DNA of 64,000 nucleotides from Blattamonas nauphoetae. Lineage: Eukaryota; Preaxostyla; Oxymonadida. Each line of letters opens with the position of its first letter. Positions within the stretch are counted from its first letter, which is position 1. Shown piece after piece: positions 29,370 to 39,900 of the stretch. The notes under the pieces were generated by a model. It saw only the letters and a program-made list of their open reading frames with translations. It had not been told where the DNA came from and made no database searches. The translations under genes and the position numbers were made by a program. Location: positions 124,001 through 188,000 of the forward strand of contig JARBJD010000101.1 in assembly GCA_033064195.1 (NCBI GenBank), in the 5' to 3' direction.

Positions 29370-32314
29370 ATGTTCTTCCCTCTCATCGTTCTTTTCGCTA
29401 ACATCCATTCTCAAAGCATCAACCTTCAGGGTGTGATTGAGGAGCATGCATCTGATGTTACAGAGATCAAATTACAGGATGGAACTTACAGTGCGGAAGA
29501 TAAAACTGCAACGCCGAGGTAAGAAAGCTAGGGAGATCAAACGAGGGTTTTCTTCTTCTTTTGAGAGTTGGTAAGTGCCCCTTTGGACGCTCGCTGCCAA
29601 AACAGCCTGGTTGGTCTGTGAGGACCCCAAATGACCACTTGGGGGAGAGATCGGATCTCAGTAGTTCAAACTCATTTCAATTACTCAATTCGACTTCCGC
29701 AGACACTTTCGGTGATAATACAGATAACAGTGAAATAAATGTTGAAATGGAGAGATAAACTGAGAAAAGAGTGAAAAAAGAAACGCGTGATGCCACAACA
29801 GCTTTATCCTTTCTAATTGTGTGAAAATAGTAAAACGAACAAATAGACATTGGTATCGGAATAAAATATTTCGTCACGTTTTGCCTTTCTTCGAGGTTAA
29901 GAGTGATGAACACTCGCTTTGTTTTTCGAATGAAGATTCCAACCTGTATGTTGAAGTTTGTGCTTTGTCGGTCTGCGAAATCTCCAGTATTTGATAATGT
30001 GAACAGAAATCAAAGCCGAATGAACCGGCGACTGAAGGATCGAGACATCCAAATCGGATCTCTAATCACAGAAATTTCTTCCGTCGTGAACCGCATGGAC
30101 CTCCAAATCAACATCGAATATTATCTTTCTGTGATTTGACGGAACAATCGTTTAATCAAGTCCGACAATGAACACATTAGGCTTTAGTGGTTCGAAAGTG
30201 AGAAACCACCTGAAAAAAACGACCAGATAGAATCGATAAGTCTGTTAAAGTTGAAGAAAATTGAAGATGTACCATGAAAACGTTGATCGATGTTTGGTTT
30301 CATCGAAAAGCAACTTGATGGGAACTGTCGGCAAGAGTCTTTGTCAATTCAGTATGACAGCTATACTTGTCTAGAGGGAGAGAAATTCTGAAAAAAGCAG
30401 GATTGTTGTCGGATGTTCAAAACAAAGTTGAACACAAAAACAATAAACACCTTGAATTGGCTGAACAGTAACATTTGATGAATCTGGCTGAATCACTTGT
30501 CTAATTGTGGAAAAAATATGATGAACAGTTTGAAAGAGCGAATTAAGTTAAACCGTGAAAGGAAACGCGACTGGACGCGATGGGAGGAGAATGAAAGGAA
30601 GATCAAACCATGTTGTTTCTTTTTCTCGTCATGTCAACAAGATTGTTTTACAGCGTTTATTTTCAGAAACGATCAGATGGATAAAAAGCGTGAAATGGAG
30701 GCAAAACGGAAAAAGGACGCTTCTGTCAGTGTTGCAGTTTTGCCTTCCCCACTGTACCATGCAGATGTTGACCTGAACAACCGAAATTTGACGTTCATCG
30801 GGAAACCGCGCACAGTCTTTTTCGACGCTCTGGATTGTCATATTACAGCCTTTTCTCTGGTGAATTCATCGCTGACATTGGTGTCATTTACAATCTTCGG
30901 AAAGTCCAACGAAAACATCGCCATTGCGGAAGATTCGATTCTGAACTTGACCGACTGCAACATTACGCTCAAAGCCTTGATCAACTCACTACTTTATGGA
31001 TGGAGAAGTCAACTGATCCTCCAAAAGACCAGAATGAATGACGCAATATCCTTCTCGTCTTTGATTGAAGGCTCTCCCGATGCTCGCGATCCTCAAATGT
31101 CACTTATTGTGGACGACTGTTTCTTTGAAAATATTGTGATCAAAGCCCAAATCCCATTTCTTGCGGGACTGGATGTGCAGAATGTGACCGTCCTCAACTC
31201 GCGTTTCCGACATATCACGTGCACAGAACAAGGCCAACTACCCACATATCAAGATTATGACTATGGGAATCGCTCTGTTGTTATGAAATCTTCCCATGTG
31301 TGGGAAGTGGAAGGGGCTCTGAGCGGAGGACTGGTGTACGGAGTGCAAGCAAGATACTTGACTTTGGAGGACATGTGGTGGAACCACGGAACGAATGCAG
31401 TGCGTTTCTCTGGTATTGCAGCGTTCAGCGACGACATCGATGTGAACATCGTGAACAGCAAATTTGAAGACAAAACGGCATCTGAATTCTGGCCAAACGG
31501 AGGCTTTCTTGATCTTCCGCACAACACTGCGAACATCAACATCTCCAACACCACCATTTGTGGCTCGTCAGCACCCTCTGGCGATGGAGGATTCATCAAC
31601 TTAAGGGGCCGATCGACGATCATGATCAACGACAGTCGTGTTGAGGACACTTATGCCGGGAAATGCGGAGGATTCGTTTATGCAGCTTCTCCCGTCGACA
31701 CAGTTACACTGGACCATCTCTCTGTGAGAGGTTCGCACGCCGTGGCTGATGGTGGGTTGCTGTATCTGGACAGTGTGCCATCGTTCCAAGCGCTTCACTG
31801 CAACATCACTGAATGCCACGCGTCCAAACAAGGCGGGGCAGTGTTCTTTAACAACTCGGACAACTCGACAATCAACTTCACGCTGAGCAGTTTCTGGTAT
31901 TGCTCGGCAGCGTCGGGGTTGGGAGAGGATGTGCTGCTTTCTTATCAATATGTGTCGAATTACAACGTGAGCAAGAAGAATTTCATCAAATGTACCAGTG
32001 ACAACACAAGAAACAAAGTCACATTTCTCCCTCGAGTCGTTCACGCCGAATGGACGAACTCAGGCTGGAAAGCTTCCGGATCCGTCATTACTGGCATTTC
32101 CGTTGGTGTCTCTGTGTTGATTGCCGCTTGTGTCTTCCTTATTTGTCTCTGCTGTTGCTGTGGGTGTTGCGTCACCTGTGGCTGTGGGAGGAAGAAAGCA
32201 AACGCTTATCAACACGTGGAATCCCAACAAACAGCTTCTTTCGTTCCCGCGAAACTGTCTTCCGACGACTATGCTCAACAACAGATGGGTGTTAGTCTCT
32301 GTATCAACAATTAA
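29370..32314 (+). CDS. Parallel beta-helix surface protein with C-terminal membrane anchor
   Basis: Exon 1 (29370-29518) encodes a signal peptide (MFFPLIVLFANIHSQS) and IKLQDGTYSAEDKT. Splicing to 30730 gives TATPSVAVLPSPLYHADVDLNNRNLTFIG, in frame. The 528 residues that follow show repeated short strands with Gly-Gly turns and Asn/Ser ladders (GGFINL, GGFVYAAS, GGLLYLD, GGAVFFNN), typical of a right-handed beta-helix. Near the C terminus a transmembrane helix (ITGISVGVSVLIAACVFLIC), a Cys-rich juxtamembrane run and a cytosolic tail ending SLCINN follow. It should display the helix outside the cell; the ligand is unknown. The first intron is 1211 nt, far longer than others here. Confidence 0.8.
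29519..30729 (+). other. Unusually long intron (1211 nt)
   Basis: Donor GTAAGAAAG at 29519 and acceptor TTCTGTCAG ending at 30729 restore the beta-helix frame. Introns measured elsewhere in the window are 31-62 nt. The interior holds weak open frames, for example 29903-30139 and the basic stretch NSLKERIKLNRERKRDW near 30520. I could not find inverted ends or target duplications, but an old insertion is the simplest explanation. Confidence 0.5.
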
Positions 32315-32319
32315 TGATT

Positions 32320-32720
32320 TACCTCGTGTACGCTTTTTCTGTCTCTGAAATTTCTGTTTTCAATTCTGTACTCTATTTTATTTCTCTTTTTTTGTGCGAA
32401 ATGGAGTCGAACCTTCAATACCTTGTCATCTTCACAATCCAATGGGTCGAGACTCCAGTTTCGAGTGTAATCTCTAAGTTGATGCTTGGAATCAGTCTTT
32501 TTGTTACAGTGCTTATTCATGGTGCCTGTAATCCAACCTCTCGAATTCAGCCTCTTAGCATAATCGAAGAATGCAACGACACAATCCCAGTCTCTTTTTT
32601 TCGTCTATCTATTTTCGCAGTTTGACGAGATCGAAGCAGTAAGCACCATGTACTCTATCCTGCAGATTTTTAATGAATACTCGGGCATGTATTACCCCTG
32701 TAGGTAATCGGAACCCTGTA
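32320..32720. other. Intergenic with a minisatellite fragment
   Basis: No gene is seen. Bases 32672-32724 contain CCTGTAGGTAATCGGAACC-type units that are the inverted counterpart of the array at 34404-34535, on the other side of the fold-back element. Confidence 0.5.
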
Positions 32721-32724
32721 GGTA

Positions 32725-33898
32725 CAGTCGGTCGGAATGTTGAGGAATTTGTAACTCGTCATGTCAAACGTAAAACTGTAGAATTGCATTTTTCATCAAA
32801 AAGGAAAAAAGTGTCAAACCTCTGTCTGTCTCATGTGTCGACATTCGATTATCTTTCAAAATTTTCATTCAAAATTCCATATCAAGATTTCTACATCATT
32901 GTTGAGCACATTCTTCAACTTTTTTCGTGATCGTGTGCTGAGAGAATGAGGAGAGTATTCGATTGGAAAAAAGAAGACAACAAAGGACGATACCGGAACA
33001 ACTCAGAGAAGACATAGGGTGCTGGGCGCATTCAAGGGTCTCGTACAACCAGCTTGGGAAAAATGATGATCCAGTCGTGGAGGAAGAAAAGAGCGTATTT
33101 TCAAGGAATCAGAAAGCAGTGTACTATGCTTGATAAAAGAAGACAGTAGAAGAGAAATATCATGAAATCAAACCAAATACTTCCGGACATCAGTGCAAAT
33201 CTCTCATTCTGTTGAAAGTCGTCTCCACTCGTGTTGATAAACCGGAGTGGGTGGAACTTTGAGAGACAAAAATGGATATGCGAACCGAATTGAACATCAT
33301 CAAATCTATGTATCACTGTTCAACAAGCTCCCCTCAGACTTCTTGAAATTTGGACAATCTATTTTGAATCGAGTCTAGTAAAGTCAGATGGGTTTGCTCT
33401 TCGGATTTCCAAACGATGTGTTTTCTCTGATTCTCTATCAAAAATTTAGGTTTGATTTCATGATATTTCTCTTCTACTGTCTTCTTTTATCAAGCATAGT
33501 ACACTGCTTTCTGATTCCTTGAAAATACGCTCTTTTCTTCCTCCACGACTGGATCATCATTTTTCCCAAGCTGGTTGTACGAGACCCTTGAATGCGCCCA
33601 GCACCCTATGTCTTCTCTGAGTTGTTCCGGTATCGTCCTTTGTTGTCTTCTTTTTTCCAATCGAATACTCTCCTCATTCTCTCAGCACACGATCACGAAA
33701 AAAGTTGAAGAATGTGCTCAACAATGATGTAGAAATCTTGATATGGAATTTTGAATGAAAATTTTGAAAGATAATCGAATGTCGACACATGAGACAGACA
33801 GAGGTTTGACATTTTTTTCATTTTTGATGAAAAATGCAATTCTACAGTTTCAGGTTTGACGTGACGAGTTACAAATTCCTCAACAGTCCGACCGACTG
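32725..33898. mobile_element. 1174-bp fold-back element, Tc1/mariner-like ends
   Basis: Arms of about 450 bp (32725-33174 and 33449-33898) are inverted copies of each other, roughly 95% alike by eye. Outer and inner coordinates both sum to 66623, so there is no net indel. They surround a 274-bp unique loop. The ends start CAGTCGGTCGGA and the element is flanked by TA on both sides, as for Tc1/mariner elements. No transposase is encoded. It is a non-autonomous fold-back derivative; transcripts would form a long hairpin. Small differences between the arms show it is not an assembly artefact of one copy. Confidence 0.88.
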
Positions 33899-34403
33899 TA
33901 ATCGAGCGAGTTTGTGCGAGAGAACCGGTCTGAGAGGGGGGATATTGGAGAATCACAAACTTCACTTTGCCTTGCATCCACCGATGATTTCTTTTGAAAA
34001 TCGATTCGGAGGAAATTGTGTGTTTTCCCATAAACTTTTGATCAAACGCATCTTTCACGATCTATCAGGCAAATGTGTTGAACATAGGGAGAAAAGAAAG
34101 AGAAAAGGATACTATATGTTAAACGAACTAGAGATAGTCTAAATTGTGTACATTTGAGTCGACAATCTCCATTTTTGTTGTTGTGGTCTTGATCAAGGAT
34201 CGCGACCAAAAATGATTTTCACAAACATATAGAGTTGAAAAATGATGATGATATGCATAAAAATGAGAAGATGAAAGGAATAATGTCATCAAAGAGAGAA
34301 ATTCAGTGTTTGATGGAAAATGGTACTTTCGAAGAAGTTTGGATCCCGTGTTGGTCTCGAGCATGCTTTGTGGAGCGAAATGAGTGGAGAACAGTGTTTC
34401 TAG

Positions 34404-34535
34404 TCATACCCTCCAGAGTTCCAAAACACCCTACAGGGTTCCATTCATTACCTACAGGCTTCCTCTTCACACCCTACAGGGTTCCGATTACCTACAGGGT
34501 TCATTTTACCTACAGGGGTAATACATGCCAATACT
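34404..34535. repeat. CCTACAGGGTTCC minisatellite
   Basis: Imperfect units built from ACCCTACAGGGTTCC and ATTACCTACAGG repeat about seven times. Related sequence lies inverted at 32672-32724. It is translated only because a long open frame upstream of the protease happens to run through it (PTGF, YRVP). Confidence 0.7.
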
Positions 34536-34585
34536 CGTTTGGTGACACCCTCCGGAATCCTCCTGAAGATGCTGGTGTTCCTAAA

Positions 34586-36640
34586 ATGGATCTTGTTGCC
34601 AGTCTTGAAGCTCTTGACCTGGAAGAGATGAATTCGATGTTTAAATTCTACAGTGCTATCCACAAAATCGTTGATTCTGCCAGAGATGCTCATCTCCAAT
34701 TCATTGCACCTTGTGAAACAGTTTTCCTGCAGTGCTTCCCGTATGACCTCTCGATTGAAACAACGAACCCTCCCATCTTGGTACTCCAGGCATCGAATCT
34801 GGACATGAGTCTTTCCGAAGACTCAAACAAGAAACTCGGATTTGATTTGATTGGAGCAAAAGTCCACAATCTGTCACTAAATACAGAATTTGACCCAACA
34901 AAAACACCCTTCGACGTGCTCTCAGATTGGGCAGAGGAGAATGTTGTTGCCGCAAAAAGAAAAACGAATCGATTCAACCGAGCCATTTTCGAAGACTTTG
35001 TCTATCGAACAGCTCTGAAACCTCAAACAGCAAAAGTCAAAATGATGGTTACTCTGACAAATGGGGAACAGAAAACAGTCACTGTTCCGTTTGGTGTTTA
35101 TATAAACACTGAAGAGCTCATTACCAGACTCGAGGATTTCTGCCCGCTACAAATCATGAACAATAAGTCCAAAACTCCAAATTCGACTCTAAAATTGGAG
35201 GAAATTCATAAGAAGAACGAAGAAATCATCAAATATGTATTATCCCCTGCCCGACAACTCATTTCATCGACGAACAACTCGATCCCATCCCTACCATCCA
35301 ACTCCGATTATTCCACGCCCATCATAACGTCTGAATATGGCATTACATCTGCAATCATCCCCACTGAGAAGATCGGCTATTTACACATCGGCTCGTTTAG
35401 TGAACAAAAAAACGGAACTGCAAAAGCGTTTGTCCAGTCTCTGAAAGAAATTCTGTCCAAAAAATGCGAGAAACTCATTCTTGACCTGCGTGGGAATGGA
35501 GGTGGTGACGTGATGTTTACTGTTGAAATGATGGAGCTCCTCTGGCCGAATCGAATTCCACACACTTTCCAGGTTGATCACCCAGTCACTCCGTGGCATG
35601 ATATGTACGAAGATTTGTTTGTTGCCCTTTCAAACCCTTTTCTCGATCCCACAACTCTCAAACCAACAAATATGAAGACGGATCGTGTGGTGAAAAACTT
35701 CACACACATCAACGGAACAGAATACCAACGAACATATTCCAAACGATTTATTTTCGGAGGGGGAGATGAAACGATTGGATCGACACTTCGGAAGTACTGG
35801 AACAGAGCTCTCCTCAAAAGAAAGACGCCTCTCTTCGCTCCCGAAAACATTGTCATGCTCACCGACGGACGGTGTGGATCAGCTTGCGGAATGTTCATCA
35901 AAACAGCCCGCGCACATCGATTGGGTCGTGTGGCGTACATGGGTGGATACCCAATCGAAACAGAGCCGACAGACATCGACATTGGGGAGTTCAGTGGAGG
36001 ATCTGTATTCACGGCATCGGAAATACACCCAATTGCCGCAGTGTTCGGTGAAGAATCTCCGATTGCTCCGTTTGTGCGAATGACGACTGATATGACATTC
36101 ACACACATCAGCGTGTATTCCAACGAGGAAGGGAAGGAAAACGAGATGTGGGAGTTCTCGAGGGTGACACCGTCGGTTGTGAAGAGGCTGTACAAGAACG
36201 CCCCCGCATCAAGCGAAGCTGACATGAAAGAACTCGTGGAACTTGTGAAGGCCGAATTCGGGAAATGCGATGTTGGGATGTTCAAAGAAAGCTCGACCTG
36301 CAACAAGCTGAACAAGAACAACAAACTCTCCGCCCATCCATGCTCGCCAGACACGTCGACATTCGACACATCAACCTGTGTCGCTGCTGGGTGTGTTGCT
36401 CGCCACTGGTCAGTCGGCGGGGAATGTGTTGCTTCGCCTCTCCTTTCTCGGAAGGAGGTCGAACTCCGGTCGTGGTGGGAAAGATTTGGATGGATCATCA
36501 TTGTTGTCGTTGTCGCACTCGTTCTCGTTGTAGTCATCCTGATTGCGGCATGTGTTTGTTCCAGTCGACGTCGAAATAAAGACAAGGATGGTCTGGACAT
36601 CGATCAGCAACCAACAGATTACGATATGATGGCTGTCTAA
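34586..36640 (+). CDS. Membrane-anchored S41-type (C-terminal processing) protease homologue
   Basis: The open frame begins at 34235, but its first 100 residues cross a minisatellite, so the first plausible internal ATG (MDLVASLEALDLEEM, 34586) is used. The real first exon with a signal peptide was not found. S41 landmarks: KIGYLHIGSFSEQ, then LILDLRGNGGGDV (the conserved LRxNxGG strand), then VMLTDGRCGSACGMF, in which the Ser of CGSAC is the likely nucleophile. A C-terminal helix (WIIIVVVVALVLVVVILIAA) and a basic tail RRRNKDKDG make it a type I membrane protein. This fits a cell-surface serine protease near beta-helix surface proteins that share the same anchor style. The substrate is unknown. 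Confidence 0.75.
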   Translation: MDLVASLEALDLEEMNSMFKFYSAIHKIVDSARDAHLQFIAPCETVFLQCFPYDLSIETTNPPILVLQASNLDMSLSEDSNKKLGFDLIGAKVHNLSLNTEFDPTKTPFDVLSDWAEENVVAAKRKTNRFNRAIFEDFVYRTALKPQTAKVKMMVTLTNGEQKTVTVPFGVYINTEELITRLEDFCPLQIMNNKSKTPNSTLKLEEIHKKNEEIIKYVLSPARQLISSTNNSIPSLPSNSDYSTPIITSEYGITSAIIPTEKIGYLHIGSFSEQKNGTAKAFVQSLKEILSKKCEKLILDLRGNGGGDVMFTVEMMELLWPNRIPHTFQVDHPVTPWHDMYEDLFVALSNPFLDPTTLKPTNMKTDRVVKNFTHINGTEYQRTYSKRFIFGGGDETIGSTLRKYWNRALLKRKTPLFAPENIVMLTDGRCGSACGMFIKTARAHRLGRVAYMGGYPIETEPTDIDIGEFSGGSVFTASEIHPIAAVFGEESPIAPFVRMTTDMTFTHISVYSNEEGKENEMWEFSRVTPSVVKRLYKNAPASSEADMKELVELVKAEFGKCDVGMFKESSTCNKLNKNNKLSAHPCSPDTSTFDTSTCVAAGCVARHWSVGGECVASPLLSRKEVELRSWWERFGWIIIVVVVALVLVVVILIAACVCSSRRRNKDKDGLDIDQQPTDYDMMAV

Positions 36641-36906
36641 CTCCTCCTCTTGCTTTTTATGATCTTTTCACATGTTGGGCATTGACCGAACACTGAGACG
36701 CTTAAACTTTTCGAATGTTTTAATTTTGATTCATGAAACCCACCCTTACTTCGGAACTGTGACAACACGTTTTTGCGAGAATGCTCTGGATGATCATTCT
36801 TTTCGCTCCATATTCCTTTATATACAGCCTTCCGTTCCAATCAATATCTACCAGAGCAATTCCACTGAAATCTGTCATCGATTTTAGATCTTAAAGTTCC
36901 AATGCA
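36641..36906. other. 5' region of the giant beta-helix gene
   Basis: A 71-codon open frame (36672-36887) with NVLILIHETHPYF and SIFLYIQPSVPINIY could hold a first exon or leader of the next gene, but no splice pair could be settled. Otherwise nothing is seen. Confidence 0.3.
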
Positions 36907-39900
36907 CCCTCCAACCCAAATATCATTACTTTGTTACACAATGACTACTATGGAGATAATATCATGATCACTTCTTCGAGGTTCAAAATTGTGGGACAAA
37001 ACCCAACCACTATCCATCCATCATCGTCGAGATCCCAAAGTCAGTCAAACATTGAGCGGGCTTCTCGGACATACGAAATTGAGAAAGACTCTGATGGATC
37101 AAGCATCTTCATCCTCAGGAATTCAACGTTTTGCTTAGAGACTCTCCGCTTCAATCTGGCCACAACTCCAAATCTTCATCTCCATCGTATGACCCACAGA
37201 TCAACATCGAAAAATAAACCATCCTTGTCAACAATTATTTCTTCGTCGTTGACACTGGATAGCTGTACTATTCATCTCTCTGAAGACAAATCACCGATCA
37301 TCATCAAACCAGATCCTAACCATGAAGCACCATCAGATGTCATGATCTCAAGAACAGAACTCGAGACAGACTTCCATGTTTTGACGGCTCTAGTGGAACT
37401 TTCTCATTCGCCATACCATCTTTCTGTGTCTATCACTGCATCGTCACTCCACATCCATTCTCAAACACTCCGAAATGGAAATTGTCTACTTTACACTTCA
37501 GTCAGCACAAAGTCTTCATTGAATATCCAACCGACAATTTTATCAGCTTTACTTTCATCTTCATTCCACAATCTCACCTGTGACAACCCTCAAATTTCCC
37601 CACCGAACTATCAACTATCCCAGAAATCAGTTGGCCTCTCAACCACCCACACCATCGGACCTCTTCAGGGAATCATCTCTCAAGACTACAATCACGGCGG
37701 GTCGTTCCTATTTCAAAACTCGTCGTTCGTTCATTGACGTTTTTTCGCCATTTTTCGATCGAGACCCAACAAACATGAAACCACCGTATGATTGGTCCAG
37801 CACATCCTTCGAGGAGCATCCATTAATTTTCTGGGAGCGATTTTACTCACCAAACCCGCCAAATTGCCCATTCTCGTATGCCACATTCTCCACACCGATC
37901 ATCTTCACTGATTGCCAATTCTCTCACTTCTCGGAAAGCGCAATTGTACTCTTGACGCCTGCCCCTCTCACCGTGTTTGGTTGTTCATTCTCAGATTGCA
38001 ACTCATCAGCTTATCAAGGAGGGGGCATAGCCTCGTGCAAGTCTGCCCAAAGCTTCACAACGACCATCCACGTTGAGCTCAGCCTGTTTGAAGACTGTCC
38101 CTCGTCGTGGAGAGGAGGAGGGCTTGGTCTCATCGTCCCTGGAAGAAACACCGTCACATCATCCAACTTCACTCGATGCGTCGCAGTTGTGCAGAGTGGA
38201 GGGGGTGGTTTTTCGAAGCAGCACTTTCGTATTGTCGCTTTGTGGAGAACAGCGCGGAGAGTGGAGCCGGGCTGTATGCGGTGTCTGCCTCTCTTTCGTT
38301 CTGTGTCTTCAAAGACAATGTTGCCTTGGGCCATCGTGACTGGATGATCGAGCGGCCTGATTCCTCACTCAATCCCATCGACACCTGCATCTACCTGAGT
38401 CTCCCATCGGAAATGTTGGCTCAGCAACACTCTCCAAAGGAGGAACCATCACGATATGTGGATTGGGGTCGGAATCTGATTGGACAGCTTCATCCAGAGC
38501 AAGATCTTTCTCCCTAACTGTGGAAGGCCAGGCAACACTCGTTACGATCGAGAATCTGGGTCTCGTTCCCATCCAAGGGTTTCCCCTTGTCTCATGCATG
38601 GCCAGCAACGCCAAAATTACGATCAGACAAATCAGAATGTCCAGCGTGATTGGAATCTCACCAGTTCCGTTTGTATTCACAGCAGGACAAGTCTCGATGG
38701 AACTCTGCCACTTCACCCATCTCACCCAAATGACAACATCTCTCATCTCTGTCACTGGGACGTGTTCTCTTGAAATCAAACACTCTGCTTTCGAACACAC
38801 AACCAGCAGGTCACCAATCATCTTCTCTGAAGACGCGAAGCTACAGATCCTACAATGCATTTTCAGAAATCTGACAAGGTCAGAAGGAAGTGGAGCATCA
38901 GCCATTGACAGCTTCAATTCTGAGGACATCCAGATCTTCGCATTGTTCACTTCTTGTTCATCACTCACTGGCATCGCTGGTGCGCTCCAAGTTACCATCA
39001 CGAAATCGATCACTTTCCACTCGTCTCCACTCGTCTTCTGTAACAACACCGCGTTCGGAACCAACGCTGCGAATGACCTCCATCTTTCTGGAGCCTCCCT
39101 CCCCGCCTCGCACTACGTGGACATATACTCCTCCAGTGCAGCACCGTCTATTGTGGATAAAGATGGAGAGCATGTTCCATTCACGATCGACTTTATCCAT
39201 GTCTTCGATGAAGACAATCTTTCCGATCACCCGCTTTGTCTCCCTCCGCTCGTTCTCGATGATCTCTTTTTTGAACTCGTGGGATTCATGGGTCGCTCTC
39301 TCCCACTCATCGCACAGACTCACTCGGCATCCGGCCCTCTCTTCTCAATTGTTTCGAATGGGCAGTTGTATCTTTCGGATCTCACTTTTCTCATCAGTTC
39401 TGATCGAACTCATCCAACGATCGTTGTTGATGAAACTTCCACACTCCGTCTTCTGAGTGGAGTGCTGATCTCACAAGGACAACGTCTCACTCAACCATTC
39501 CTCCTGTCGACCGGCTCAGTCCTCCTGACGAGTCCTCAGTTCTCCAACCTTCGTTTCTCCGGCTGTTCGTGTGTTCTCATCGAAGGTGGCACATTCACCA
39601 TTGACCAAGATGCGGAGACTCTTCGCGCTCATCTCAACAATGTGACCACTGACGGAGATGGAGCCTTCCTTCATGCCTCATCTGCCACTGTCAACATCGC
39701 GCCCTTTGTATTCGGCAACTGCCATGCTCGGAATGGAGGTGCTCTCTGCTTCCAAGATTGCTACTCAGTCTCCGTGTCATCCTGTATCTTCACACATTGC
39801 TCAGCGAGTAAAGATGGTGGAAGCATCATCGTTGAAAACCACAACACACCCGATGCTTATCTCGCCATCGAATGGTGCTGCTTTGCCGATTGTTCCGCTG

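Noticed and set aside
34235-34585. Upstream ATG (34235) as the protease start
   Set aside because: The first 100 codons run through a minisatellite and have no signal peptide; they look like chance open sequence.
35578-36600. Long minus-strand open frame (340 codons)
   Set aside because: It lies entirely antisense to the S41 protease homologue, has biased composition and no domain; it is a shadow frame.
38190-38220. A 17-nt micro-intron in the giant beta-helix gene
   Set aside because: A one-base change in the G run keeps the rung length (GGG...FFEAALSYC) typical of the repeat; an indel is simpler.
38369-39064. 231-codon minus-strand open frame
   Set aside because: Antisense shadow of the beta-helix coding region without recognisable features.
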